A stretch of DNA of 64,000 nucleotides from JBAZYV01 sp041658345 (GTDB taxonomy: Bacteria > Patescibacteriota > Gracilibacteria > UBA1369 > 2-02-FULL-48-14): NCBI GenBank assembly GCA_041658345.1, contig JBBAAK010000005.1, forward strand, positions 19,202 to 83,201, read 5' to 3'. The stretch's first letter is position 1, and every line of letters starts with the position of its first letter. Below the pieces are notes generated by a model, which saw nothing but the letters and a program-made list of their open reading frames with translations, was not told the DNA's origin and did not search any database. Positions 27,282 to 36,306 of the stretch are shown here, piece by piece. The position numbers and the translations under genes are program-made.

Positions 27282-28949
27282 ATGCCAACCAAGTATATAT
27301 TTGTTACGGGCGGAGTTTGCTCAAGTTTAGGCAAGGGAATTGCAACTGCTTCAATCGGCGCTCTATTAAAAGCAGCGGGTTTTAAAATCTTTATAATGAA
27401 ACTGGACCCATATATAAATGTGGATCCGGGCACCATGAGCCCTTTTCAACATGGAGAGGTTTTTGTTACAGAAGATGGTGCCGAAACAGATTTGGATCTT
27501 GGCCACTACGAACGTTTTATAGATGAGAATCTAAGCACACATTCCTCTGTTACAACCGGTAAAATTTACACGGAAGTTTTGCAAAAAGAACGTCGTGGAG
27601 ATTTTTTGGGAGGAACCATCCAGATTGTGCCACATATCACGGAAGCAATAAAAAATCGCATTAAAGAAGCGGGCAAACAAAGCGGAGCGGATATTGTTAT
27701 GGTGGAGATTGGAGGAACGGTTGGAGATATAGAAGGCCTTCCCTTTTTGGAGGCAATTCGCCAAATGAGACATGAATACGGAAGAGAAAACACTCTCTTT
27801 GTACATCTAACACTTTTGCCGTATTTAAAAGCATCAAGAGAATTAAAAACAAAACCAACTCAGGCCTCTGTGCGTGAACTCAGATCGATTGGTATTCAAC
27901 CGGACCTAATCTTAACCCGTGCAGACAAAAACATTCCGGAAGAATTGCTTAAAAAAGTTTCACTCTTTTGCGATGTGGAAGTCCCTTGCGTAATCCCTGC
28001 ACTCACCTGCAAATCAATTTACGAAGTGCCTCTGAATTTTAACGAGTACCAAATCACAGAACTCATTGCGAACAAACTCGAACTTGGAGAAGTAAAACCA
28101 AAATTGGAAAATTGGAAAGAACTAGTCGAAAAAATCAATTCAAAACGTGAACTGCTTGGCGTTGCACTGGTTGGTAAATATACACACTTGGATGACGCAT
28201 ATTTATCCGTAATCGAATCTCTTAAAATTGCATGCTACCACCAAGATTTGGAGCTCGATTTAAAGTGGATAGATGCGGAAAAATTGGAAGAAAATGATGA
28301 AGAAGTCTGGCAAGAACTAAAATTGGCAAACGCAATTATAGTTACAGGAGGCTTTGGCATGCGCGGAACGGAAGGCAAAATCCTTGCTGCAAAATATGCA
28401 CGTGAAAATGGCGTACCATATTTGGGGCTTTGCCTCGGACTACAAGTTATGACAATTGATTACGCAAGAGCTTATTTAAAAGATCCATTACTAACCTCGG
28501 AAGAATTTGTAGAGGAAGGCACCCTGGATCCAAGCAAATTTGTGGTTCATTTTTTGCCGGGACAACACAGCAAAAAGGAAAAAGGCGCAACACTTAGGCT
28601 TGGCGCATACCCATGCAAACTTGTAGATGGTACAAAAATACAAAAACTATACAACAAAGATTTGGTCTTGGAACGTCATCGCCACAGATACGAAATTAAT
28701 AATGATTTTGTTGAAAAGCTTAAAGACAGTGAATGGACCCCATCCGGTTTTTTTGAAGAAGATAACCTTGTGGAAATGGCAGAACTCAAAAATCACCCAT
28801 TTATGGTGGGAACACAATCTCACCCGGAATTTTTATCACGCCCACATAGGCCACATCCACTTTTTGCAGGCTTAATAGCTGCCGCAAAAACATATGAGGC
28901 CAACCACCAATCCACAAATGGCTCAATTCCAGTACACAGCGGTCAATAG
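27282..28949 (+). CDS. pyrG: CTP synthase
   Basis: 555 aa, close to the usual 535-550. It aminates UTP to CTP using glutamine. The synthetase domain opens KYIFVTGGVCSSLGKGI and has KLDPYINVDPGTMSPFQHGE and VEIGGTVGDIE. The glutaminase half has VTGGFGMRGTEGK, the nucleophile in YLGLCLGLQVM, and the His/Glu pair in GTQSHPEFLSRP. The 3' end overlaps the next gene by 32 nt. Confidence 0.98.
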   Translation: MPTKYIFVTGGVCSSLGKGIATASIGALLKAAGFKIFIMKLDPYINVDPGTMSPFQHGEVFVTEDGAETDLDLGHYERFIDENLSTHSSVTTGKIYTEVLQKERRGDFLGGTIQIVPHITEAIKNRIKEAGKQSGADIVMVEIGGTVGDIEGLPFLEAIRQMRHEYGRENTLFVHLTLLPYLKASRELKTKPTQASVRELRSIGIQPDLILTRADKNIPEELLKKVSLFCDVEVPCVIPALTCKSIYEVPLNFNEYQITELIANKLELGEVKPKLENWKELVEKINSKRELLGVALVGKYTHLDDAYLSVIESLKIACYHQDLELDLKWIDAEKLEENDEEVWQELKLANAIIVTGGFGMRGTEGKILAAKYARENGVPYLGLCLGLQVMTIDYARAYLKDPLLTSEEFVEEGTLDPSKFVVHFLPGQHSKKEKGATLRLGAYPCKLVDGTKIQKLYNKDLVLERHRHRYEINNDFVEKLKDSEWTPSGFFEEDNLVEMAELKNHPFMVGTQSHPEFLSRPHRPHPLFAGLIAAAKTYEANHQSTNGSIPVHSGQ

Positions 28950-30288
28950 CGCCGGGAAAAAACTCTCCGGGGTAATAGGCGCCGTAACAGAAGAAGAAGC
29001 TAGGAAACAGCTCAACACTTTTGGCATATCTCTCCTTGCGATTGAAAAAACGGGCGACACACAAACTGCGACAATAACCCAAGAACCGGGCACTTCAAGC
29101 AATCTCCCAAAATTTGAGTTTGAAGCATACGACAAACTTGGCCGAAAAGTACTTGGCACCATTCCCTCAAGTAGCCGTTATAATGCATTTAAACGTTTAA
29201 TGGATGAGTACCAATTTGAAGTGTCTTATGTGGTTCCGGTTGGCGCAAACGAAGAAGAAAGACTCAAAGCAAAAAACGAGGATTTGGAGGTTCTAAAAAT
29301 AGAATACGAAGCAAAAATCGGAAAAACGGAAGAACAAAAAGAATCCGCGTCACTATCAAAAGAATTCGAAGCAAAACGCCAAGAATTACTTAAAAAAGTA
29401 GATTTCATTTTAGGCAAAATCAAAGCTTTAATGACCGAATATGCGGAAGAAATCAGACCTGATTCGAAAAAATTAATACAAAATTACATCGATAAACTGC
29501 TCCGCATTAAATCGAGCACCAACCTGGATTATATTGAACACACCTCGGAAGAACTTCTAAAAAAAGTACAGGATCAGGAATTATTTTTACACAAAGAAAA
29601 AAGTCTTTCTCAAAGGACAAAATTAAAGATACAAACAGAAGAGATGATGGCGGAACTGCACGCAAGACCGGTGGAATTTAAGATTACAAAACAAATTGAT
29701 GAAGCTCACGAACGCTTAAGCGTCTCTCATAGCAGATTTTTACGTGGCCTAGGCCAAGTCATCTCCAGATTTATACCCACGGAAGCGGAGAAGGAACTGC
29801 AACAAAGAATCAAAGCCATAAGCAGACAAATTTGGACCTATAGAAAGATTGTTTGGACGGCTCCAAAAGAAGCCACTTTGGAGGCAAAACAAAGCTTGGA
29901 GCGTCTTAAAAACGAAAAAAATAGGCTCCAAATTGAACTCAAACAGATAAAAATTAGCGCAAAAACCAAAGAAGGAGAAGATTTAATAAAAGAGCCTCTA
30001 CTTACGGAAGAAGTGAATAGCTTTTTGGGCTGGTTACTGGCCTTTTACTTGGGAGCATACTTTTTGAGCCATTATCTTCTAGCAAAAGAAATTCCGGGTG
30101 GGAACCCACTACCGGGAGAATTCAATCTCCTCACCTCACCTTTGCTCAGGACTTTATTGATAAGCGTATTTGTCTGGCACATTCTGCTAACACTTAGGCT
30201 GGATCATTTAAGATACAAATCTTGGGCAAATATGGCTATGCTTAGTCTGGGTCTTATCTTAAATTTTAGCCTGATTTTTAACCTTTAA
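28918..30288 (+). CDS. Coiled-coil membrane protein with duplicated PilC/GspF-like N-terminal motif
   Basis: 456 aa from ATG 28918. The start was chosen because MAQFQYTAVNSAGKKLSGVI matches the opening of type IV pilus/type II secretion platform proteins (PilC/GspF). A second copy of the same motif follows at about residues 66-110 (FEFEAYDKLGRKVLGTI). Residues about 115-350 are long charged helices, probably coiled coil, and the last 100 residues hold three membrane helices (FLGWLLAFYLGAYFLSHYLL, LLRTLLISVFVWHILLTL, MAMLSLGLILNFSLIF). The PilC membrane domain itself is absent, so this is not a normal PilC. It overlaps pyrG by 32 nt and ends 1 nt before lgt. Confidence 0.75.
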   Translation: MAQFQYTAVNSAGKKLSGVIGAVTEEEARKQLNTFGISLLAIEKTGDTQTATITQEPGTSSNLPKFEFEAYDKLGRKVLGTIPSSSRYNAFKRLMDEYQFEVSYVVPVGANEEERLKAKNEDLEVLKIEYEAKIGKTEEQKESASLSKEFEAKRQELLKKVDFILGKIKALMTEYAEEIRPDSKKLIQNYIDKLLRIKSSTNLDYIEHTSEELLKKVQDQELFLHKEKSLSQRTKLKIQTEEMMAELHARPVEFKITKQIDEAHERLSVSHSRFLRGLGQVISRFIPTEAEKELQQRIKAISRQIWTYRKIVWTAPKEATLEAKQSLERLKNEKNRLQIELKQIKISAKTKEGEDLIKEPLLTEEVNSFLGWLLAFYLGAYFLSHYLLAKEIPGGNPLPGEFNLLTSPLLRTLLISVFVWHILLTLRLDHLRYKSWANMAMLSLGLILNFSLIFNL

Positions 30289-30289
30289 A

Positions 30290-31090
30290 ATGATTCCAAT
30301 CTTATACGAGTCCGCATTTCTTTCTATCCAAACTTTATGGGTATTTGTTGTGATAGGTCTCTTAATAGCCAGCTACCTAAGCGTACAACGTTTAAAAAGA
30401 GCGCGAGTGAACTTTACCCTAATAATAGAGCGAAGCACCGGCATCTTGGTAACGGGTCTTATTACTTCACGAATAATATATTTTATTACCCACACCGGCA
30501 CTTATTTCCCGGCTTTTGATTTACGCACCATTTGGAATTTTTTATCCATTTGGGACCAAGGATTTTCATTTTGGGGAGCAGTTATAGGCGCAGGAACAAT
30601 GCTGGTTTACAGATTGAAAAGATCGGAAGAGAACAGCTGGAGATGGGGAGATGCGCTCATAGTGCCAATGCTAATAGGGCTGATGATTGGAGAGATTGGG
30701 GCCTTTCTTGGTGGCTACTCTTACGGCACCCCAACGAATTTGCCATGGGCCATTCGTTACGATGCCTTTAACGTTAAATACACAGTCCCGGTACATCCAA
30801 CTCAAATATATGTATTTATTACGATTTTACTAATCTTACTAAGCAAACGTCTTCTATCAAAAAAAACTGATTTCTTCAAAAGAGACGGCAATACCACGAT
30901 TTATTTTGCAACAATGTGTTCACTTGGCTTCTTTCTTCTTGAATTCTTAAGGGGTGATGATACACTTACAATCTTTTCCGTCCGCATTCCCACAATTTTC
31001 TTCCTACTTATTTTTATAGGAAGTGGACAACTACTATATAAACGCATTAAAACACCACAATATGAATCTACTGAAACTCCTAACGCCTAG
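30290..31090 (+). CDS. lgt: Prolipoprotein diacylglyceryl transferase
   Basis: 266 aa with about seven membrane helices. Lgt moves diacylglycerol from phosphatidylglycerol to the lipobox cysteine of prolipoproteins. Visible features are the GLLIASYLS-type first helix region, DQGFSFWGAVIGAG, the central loop GAFLGGYSYGTPTNLPWAI and VPVHPTQIYVF, matching the family's HPxQxYE-like motif. A putative lipoprotein substrate is at 35738-36277. It follows the coiled-coil gene with a 1-nt gap and overlaps the next gene by 29 nt. Confidence 0.92.
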   Translation: MIPILYESAFLSIQTLWVFVVIGLLIASYLSVQRLKRARVNFTLIIERSTGILVTGLITSRIIYFITHTGTYFPAFDLRTIWNFLSIWDQGFSFWGAVIGAGTMLVYRLKRSEENSWRWGDALIVPMLIGLMIGEIGAFLGGYSYGTPTNLPWAIRYDAFNVKYTVPVHPTQIYVFITILLILLSKRLLSKKTDFFKRDGNTTIYFATMCSLGFFLLEFLRGDDTLTIFSVRIPTIFFLLIFIGSGQLLYKRIKTPQYESTETPNA

Positions 31091-31484
31091 CTATATTTTG
31101 GATCCTGTGCCGGGAATGGGCTTCTCCTACGGATGGCCACTTTTCATTTTATTCGCATTGATGATAGCTCTAAGCTATTACGTACATTCATACCTTAAAA
31201 CCAGGCCAAATCACAAAATAGAAGCGCGTTTTTTGGGAGGAATACCCTCTCGTATGCGTGAATTTGGGATCCTTGGTTTGCTCGTAACCTTTTTAAGAGA
31301 TCAAAACATACCTTATCTCGGAATGCGCATCTGGATAATACTAGTTCTTATCTCCTGCCTTTTGTACGGGATTTACGTGCTACGCAATTACACCAAAAAC
31401 TTTAATTTGGCGCTTGCACTCACACACACAAAAAAAGTAGAGGACAAATACGTTCCTAAAACAAAGCGCAATAAACGCAAATAA
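31062..31484 (+). CDS. Small membrane protein of unknown function
   Basis: 140 aa from ATG 31062 (an in-frame GTG at 31023 would overlap lgt much more). Two clear membrane helices (WPLFILFALMIALSYYVHSY and MRIWIILVLISCLLYGIYVL), with a GILGLLVTFL segment between them that may re-enter the membrane, and a strongly basic C-terminal tail (PKTKRNKRK). Last gene of the lgt group; an intrinsic terminator overlaps its stop. Role unknown. Confidence 0.75.
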   Translation: MNLLKLLTPSYILDPVPGMGFSYGWPLFILFALMIALSYYVHSYLKTRPNHKIEARFLGGIPSRMREFGILGLLVTFLRDQNIPYLGMRIWIILVLISCLLYGIYVLRNYTKNFNLALALTHTKKVEDKYVPKTKRNKRK

Positions 31485-31508
31485 AGCCCAAAGGGCTTTA
31501 TTTTTTAT
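31479..31508. terminator. Bidirectional intrinsic terminator
   Basis: A perfect 11-bp stem, AAATAAAGCCC (31479-31489) and GGGCTTTATTT (31493-31503) with loop AAA, is followed by a T-rich run on the plus strand and, read from the other strand, by TTTATTTGCG. It separates the converging lgt group and greA. Confidence 0.92.
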
Positions 31509-32041
31509 TAAGACAGCTTAAGCACTTCGTAATCCGCCTTACCAACAGGCATTATTACCGTAACCGTGTCTCCGACCTTAGCGCCCATCAAGGCAACACC
31601 AAGAGGAGCTTCATTGGAAATACGACCAGTGAATGGATCTGCCTCAGTTGAGCCAACAATCATAAATTCCATATCCTCTTTTTTACGCACACTGCGAATT
31701 TTAACGCGAGTCCCAATTTCCACAACTTGCTTGGAATGCGCTTTTTCATCCACAACTTTTGCTTTCTTAATCATGTCCTCAAGTACAATCACCCTACCCT
31801 CCACAAAAGCTTGTTCATTTTTTGCCTCTTCATATTCTGAATTCTCAGAAAGATCCCCATAAGAAATGGCTTCTTTAAGACGTTCTGCAACTTGTTTACG
31901 TCTAACAGTTTGCAAATTGTCCAATTCATCTTGAAGGGCTTTTAAACCTTCCTTGGTCACAACCAAATTTTCTTCCTCTACAATAGGAGCAATAGTTTTT
32001 TGAACTTTGCCTGGAACTTTAACTGGTTTCTTAGATGCCAT
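31508..32041 (-). CDS. greA: Transcription elongation factor GreA
   Basis: 177 aa, about 18 longer than E. coli GreA because of a Lys/Pro/Val-rich N-terminal extension (MASKKPVKVPGKV). It rescues backtracked RNA polymerase by stimulating transcript cleavage. The coiled-coil tip has the acidic DLSENSEYEEAKNEQ motif that delivers magnesium to the polymerase active site. The C-terminal FKBP-like domain includes SNEAPLGVALMGAKVGDTV. It is the last gene of the dnaG-rpoD-greA run, 24 nt after rpoD. Confidence 0.96.
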   Translation of the reverse strand: MASKKPVKVPGKVQKTIAPIVEEENLVVTKEGLKALQDELDNLQTVRRKQVAERLKEAISYGDLSENSEYEEAKNEQAFVEGRVIVLEDMIKKAKVVDEKAHSKQVVEIGTRVKIRSVRKKEDMEFMIVGSTEADPFTGRISNEAPLGVALMGAKVGDTVTVIMPVGKADYEVLKLS

Positions 32042-32065
32042 AATTAGTTTAGTTAGTTAATTGGT

Positions 32066-33412
32066 TTAGAAGTACGCGCGGATTTTAACACTCTTTGGAT
32101 GTTCACGCAGTTTATGAAGCACTTTCGCCTCAATTTGACGAATACGTTCACGAGTAACCCCAAATTCATTTCCAACTTCCTCAAGCGTATGGCCGATTCC
32201 ATCCTTAAGCCCAAACCTCATTTCTATGATTTTGCGTTCACGTGGGGAAAGGTACTGAAGCATCTCATGAATATTCTCTTTAATCAACTGACGATTTGTT
32301 TGTTCTGAAGGAGAAAGAGCGTCGTCATCCTCAATAAAATCTCCAAGCTTACTGTCCTCTTCCGCCCCAACCGGAGCTTCAAGAGAAACAATATCCTGAG
32401 AAATCTTTAGAATGTGTCTAACCTTCTTCTCATCCATATCCATTTCTGCAGCTAGCTCTTCCACAAGAGGTTCACGCCCAAGTTCCTGCACAAGCCTGCG
32501 CTGTGTATGCGTAAGTTTGTTGATTGTTTCCACCATATGCACCGGAATGCGTATGGTACGAGCCTGATCTGCAATAGCGCGAGTAATTGCTTGGCGTATC
32601 CACCAAGTTGCATATGTGGAAAATTTAAATCCACGATTTGGATCAAATTTTTCCACTGCACGGAAAAGCCCTATATTTCCCTCCTGAATCAAATCAAGGA
32701 AAGAAAGCCCCCTACCTATATATTTTTTAGCGATAGAAACCACCAAACGAAGATTTGCCTCAGCCAATTTTGCCTTTGCAGATTGATCGCCTTTTGCGAT
32801 TTTACGGGCCAAATCTGCCTCCTCTTTAGCAGTCAACAAGTCCACCTTTCCAATCTCACAAAGATACATACGAATTGAATCGTTTGCGATCTCAGACAAA
32901 TCAACTGTTTTCCTGGCCTTATCTCTTTTCTTCTTTGCCTCGGCCTCAGCCGTAGCATGAGCTACTGCAGCCGCATCATCTTTATCTTTCTTGGCCTTCT
33001 TCTTTTTCTTCTCATCATTAGCTAAAACTTGCTCATCAGTAAGCTCTTCTTCCAAACCACCATCTTCATCCGTTGCAAATTCATCCTCAATTTCCCCTTC
33101 GGCACCTGCAAGCTTTAAAAGATCCTCATCCAAAAGCTCCTCATCGGACGGGCCTTCGTAATCTTTTTCTTTTTTACCCCAAATAAGTTCATCTTTAACG
33201 TCAATAAGGTCAATACCCAGCTCCATAAGAAGCGTATAAACCTCATCCGCAAATTCAATATCCTCTTCCAGGTTTGGAAGAGCATGCATTAACTCCTGTT
33301 GAGTAACAAAACCGCGTTGACGGCCCTTATCCACCAAGCCTCGCACCTCTTCCGGATATTTAGCCAAATTCTCCTCAGAAAAGTGAGCGATAAACTTCTT
33401 AGTCCGTGCCAT
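32066..33412 (-). CDS. rpoD: Primary RNA polymerase sigma factor (sigma-70, RpoD)
   Basis: 448 aa. Region 1.1-like N-terminus (about 1-80), then a Lys/Glu-rich low-complexity stretch (about 90-170). Region 1.2 is [16 protein letters not shown]; region 2 has [40 protein letters not shown] and [15 protein letters not shown]. Region 3 follows, and region 4 is [15 protein letters not shown] with helix-turn-helix [20 protein letters not shown]. It directs polymerase to TTGACA/TATAAT-like promoters, consistent with those mapped here. The dnaG-rpoD order matches the classic macromolecular-synthesis operon. Confidence 0.97.
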
Positions 33413-33423
33413 AAGCGTACTTT

Positions 33424-35190
33424 TTAAGTGAGGGATTCAAAATAGAGCAAGGCAAGCAACTTAACAAATTCGCTCTCAACAGATCCGGAATCTTCTCCAC
33501 TTACTTCGGCTTCAAAGGCCATTTTTTGGAGCGAGGGAACCTGTTCAAAGCTCCTATAAAACGACTCGTCCACCATGCCCACGAGATTATAGTGATCTTC
33601 AACCTGTTTGTAAACAGAAGTTATATCTGTGCCGGAAACCTGGCCACAAAGTATAGCCGGAAAAGATTCATAAAACTCATTATACTTTGATTCCTCAAGC
33701 TTATTAAACTGCTTGATTAAGCCAATTTTCTGAACAAGCTCACTAAAGCTTTTAAAGTCTTTTAAACTTTTCCAAAGCTCAAAAAATTCTTTTGGAAAAG
33801 CCAATAATAAGCCCAAAAAATACAAGCTGAGCCTATCTTTTTTAGAAATGCCGGGTTTTTTAATATCTTCCTCCAGATTTTTTTTAATGTGACGCACATT
33901 ACCGGCATTTTTAACACGATTCAAATAATCATAAAGCATCTCAACCGGCGTTCCAACCTGAGTGGATAACTTTTTTATGTAATGATCCAAATCTGTTGGA
34001 TGGCTAACGCCTTTTAAAATTTCAAGGAACGAGTCTGTAAAGTCTTTTTTACCGGAAGGCGTGCGTAAATCATTCTTCCCGCTTAATTTATCAAAAAAAT
34101 ATTCCAAATAAGGTTTACGATTTGTTACAGCACCCACCCAAAGCTCCGGATTCTCCTTTACCGTATCAGCTGCATCCTTACCGCTTGGGATCTCAACCAC
34201 AAAAATCTCAAGACCAAGCGTTTGAGCGGTATGCACAGCACGCAGTAGAGCTTCTTGCCCGGCAGAATCCGAGTCAAAAGCAAGTGCAACTTTTTTCGTA
34301 AAACGTTTAACAAGCTTAAACTGCTCCTCGGTCAAGGCCGTGCCACTAGTTGCAACAGTATTAAAAACACCGGCCTGCCATGATGCCATCGTGTCGAAAT
34401 AGCCCTCAACAAAAAGCACAAAATCTTCTTTTTTTATAAAAGCTTTTGCACGACTCAAATTAAAAAGTAGCTCACCTTTGTGATACAACGCATATTCCGC
34501 AGAGTTTAGATATTTTGGTTGCTCGCCTTTTTTGAGCGCACGCCCGCCAAATCCAATTATATCGCCGGAAACATTATCAATCGGGAACATAAGCCTTAAA
34601 CGGAACCTATCCACAATTTCGCTACCGGCGGAATCGCGCGAAAGCGCAACTGTGGTTTCCAAAATGTCAGATTTTTCATGCTTTTTTTCAAGCAAATACC
34701 TATAAAGCGTGTCCTTGCCATCCGGCGCAAAACCAACCAAAAAAGTTCTAAGAGTATCATCTGTTACTCCCCTGCTTTTTAAATACAAAAGCACCTTTTC
34801 CGCCTCTCCACCTTTCCACAATTCTTGAACAAAAAATTTGCTCGCATCATTGCAGATAGCTTTAAACCTGTCTTTTTCTTCTTTGTTCACAGAAATTTTT
34901 CCCGATTCTTTTGGTAAATCCACATGTGCTTTTTCCGCCAAAATCTCTAGCGCGCCACGGAAATCCACACCTTCAATATCTTGAATAAACTGAAACATAT
35001 CCCCACCCTTATTGCAGGCAAAACAATAGGCCAACTGGCGCTCGGGACTCACATAAAAACTCGGCGTTTTCTCCTGATGGAAAGGGCAACAGGCCTTTAA
35101 ATATTTTCCACCACGTTTAAGCTGAACATAAGGAGCAACAATATCCTCAATTGAAAGTTTAGCCTTAATTTCCGAAACACTATCTTGCAT
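33424..35190 (-). CDS. dnaG: DNA primase
   Basis: 588 aa, usual size. It makes RNA primers for replication. The N-terminal CHC2 zinc finger is seen in CCPFHQEKTPSFYVSPE and CFACNKGGD. The TOPRIM catalytic core has FVEGYFDTMASWQAG and VALAFDSDSAGQEA, and the phosphoryl-transfer region includes GFGGRALKKGEQPKYLNS. The C-terminal helicase-binding domain is less conserved. It lies 11 nt upstream of rpoD and 9 nt downstream of mntP, so all probably share a transcript. Confidence 0.97.
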   Translation of the reverse strand: MQDSVSEIKAKLSIEDIVAPYVQLKRGGKYLKACCPFHQEKTPSFYVSPERQLAYCFACNKGGDMFQFIQDIEGVDFRGALEILAEKAHVDLPKESGKISVNKEEKDRFKAICNDASKFFVQELWKGGEAEKVLLYLKSRGVTDDTLRTFLVGFAPDGKDTLYRYLLEKKHEKSDILETTVALSRDSAGSEIVDRFRLRLMFPIDNVSGDIIGFGGRALKKGEQPKYLNSAEYALYHKGELLFNLSRAKAFIKKEDFVLFVEGYFDTMASWQAGVFNTVATSGTALTEEQFKLVKRFTKKVALAFDSDSAGQEALLRAVHTAQTLGLEIFVVEIPSGKDAADTVKENPELWVGAVTNRKPYLEYFFDKLSGKNDLRTPSGKKDFTDSFLEILKGVSHPTDLDHYIKKLSTQVGTPVEMLYDYLNRVKNAGNVRHIKKNLEEDIKKPGISKKDRLSLYFLGLLLAFPKEFFELWKSLKDFKSFSELVQKIGLIKQFNKLEESKYNEFYESFPAILCGQVSGTDITSVYKQVEDHYNLVGMVDESFYRSFEQVPSLQKMAFEAEVSGEDSGSVESEFVKLLALLYFESLT

Positions 35191-35199
35191 AGAACCGGA

Positions 35200-35736
35200 T
35201 TATACCATTAAGTGCTCAAAAAGCACTTTTAAACCAATTCCAATCAAAACCACTCCACCAATTTTCTCATAACAGAAACAAAAATGTTTTTTAAGCGCGC
35301 CACCAAACATAAATCCAAAAAAGCACAGCGCAAAAGTTATTAACCCAATAATTGCAACGGACTCATAAACATTAGCAACCAAAGAACGCAAAGAAATCCC
35401 AACAAAAAGTGCGTCTAAACTTGTTGCAAAAGCAAGTAACAAAAGAGATTTTTTGCGAACATTTTTAGCATCCTCAATCCCTTTATCCGCAAACATTCTT
35501 AGACCAAGAATCAAAAGCAAAACAAATGCAATCCAATGATCCACATAAGAGAACCATGCTAAAAATTGGGAAGCCAAGGCAACACCCAAAAGTGGCATCA
35601 CTGCCTGGAAAAATCCAAAAACAAAAGCCGTTTTAAATGCAAAAAAAACTTGGCTACGTTTTGCCAAAGCACCTTCAATAATAGATACGGTAAGAGCATC
35701 CATGGCAAGGCCGAATCCCAAAAGGATACTTACCAT
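35200..35736 (-). CDS. mntP: Putative manganese efflux pump MntP family
   Basis: 178 aa, six predicted membrane helices, matching the MntP/DUF204 size (~185). The two signature repeats each carry a membrane Asp: GLAMDALTVSI in the first half and ATSLDALFVGIS in the second. E. coli MntP exports Mn(II); the exact cargo here is inferred. It begins 1 nt after the lipoprotein gene stop and ends 9 nt before dnaG. Confidence 0.88.
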   Translation of the reverse strand: MVSILLGFGLAMDALTVSIIEGALAKRSQVFFAFKTAFVFGFFQAVMPLLGVALASQFLAWFSYVDHWIAFVLLLILGLRMFADKGIEDAKNVRKKSLLLLAFATSLDALFVGISLRSLVANVYESVAIIGLITFALCFFGFMFGGALKKHFCFCYEKIGGVVLIGIGLKVLFEHLMV

Positions 35737-35737
35737 A

Positions 35738-36277
35738 TTAAAGTACTTTGAATCTTAAATCGGAAATGGCATCCGTAAACGCCTGTTTGGCCAAAATGCC
35801 GTCTTGCCCGGCACAAACTCGAGTTTGAACCTGTAAAACCTCAGTGCCAAATGGAATGAGGCCTTTATGTACATCGCAACCGAGTGCAGTTTCCACATAT
35901 TCATAAACATCAAAATCGCCAATACGAGTGGATGCCCCAGCCTTTGCCTCAACATCACCCAAGACCTCAAGCAAAACCGTTGAACCTGTTAGCTCAGCCC
36001 CACCTGAAACCTTAAAACTTGGACCAAAAGCGGATGCGCCTTTATAGGCCACGTCCATAAGTTCCATTAATTTCCCATTGTAAGAGATTACATAAGAAAA
36101 GGTCTTGCCATCACTCATAAAACTTGCCTTAAGCGGAACTATTCCGGAAGAAACAGGCTCTGCCTCAGAAGCAAGTTCAACCAAAGAATCGTCCAAAGCA
36201 ACATTAAGCTCATCTTTATTGGCACAGCCAAAACTCAAAAGTACAAGGGCCAATATCGCAAGCAAAAGTTTTTTCAT
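35738..36277 (-). CDS. Putative lipoprotein, unknown function
   Basis: 179 aa. The N-terminus is a lipoprotein signal (MKKLLLAILALVLLSFGCAN), with the lipobox Cys at residue 19, a substrate for the Lgt encoded at 30290-31090. The mature part is a small beta-rich domain with no recognised family; two Cys near the end (LGCDVHKG, RVCAGQD) may form a disulfide. It heads the minus-strand run leading into mntP, dnaG, rpoD and greA. Confidence 0.8.
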   Translation of the reverse strand: MKKLLLAILALVLLSFGCANKDELNVALDDSLVELASEAEPVSSGIVPLKASFMSDGKTFSYVISYNGKLMELMDVAYKGASAFGPSFKVSGGAELTGSTVLLEVLGDVEAKAGASTRIGDFDVYEYVETALGCDVHKGLIPFGTEVLQVQTRVCAGQDGILAKQAFTDAISDLRFKVL

Positions 36278-36306
36278 AACCGTTGATTAAACTGATGAAA
36301 ATCTTA

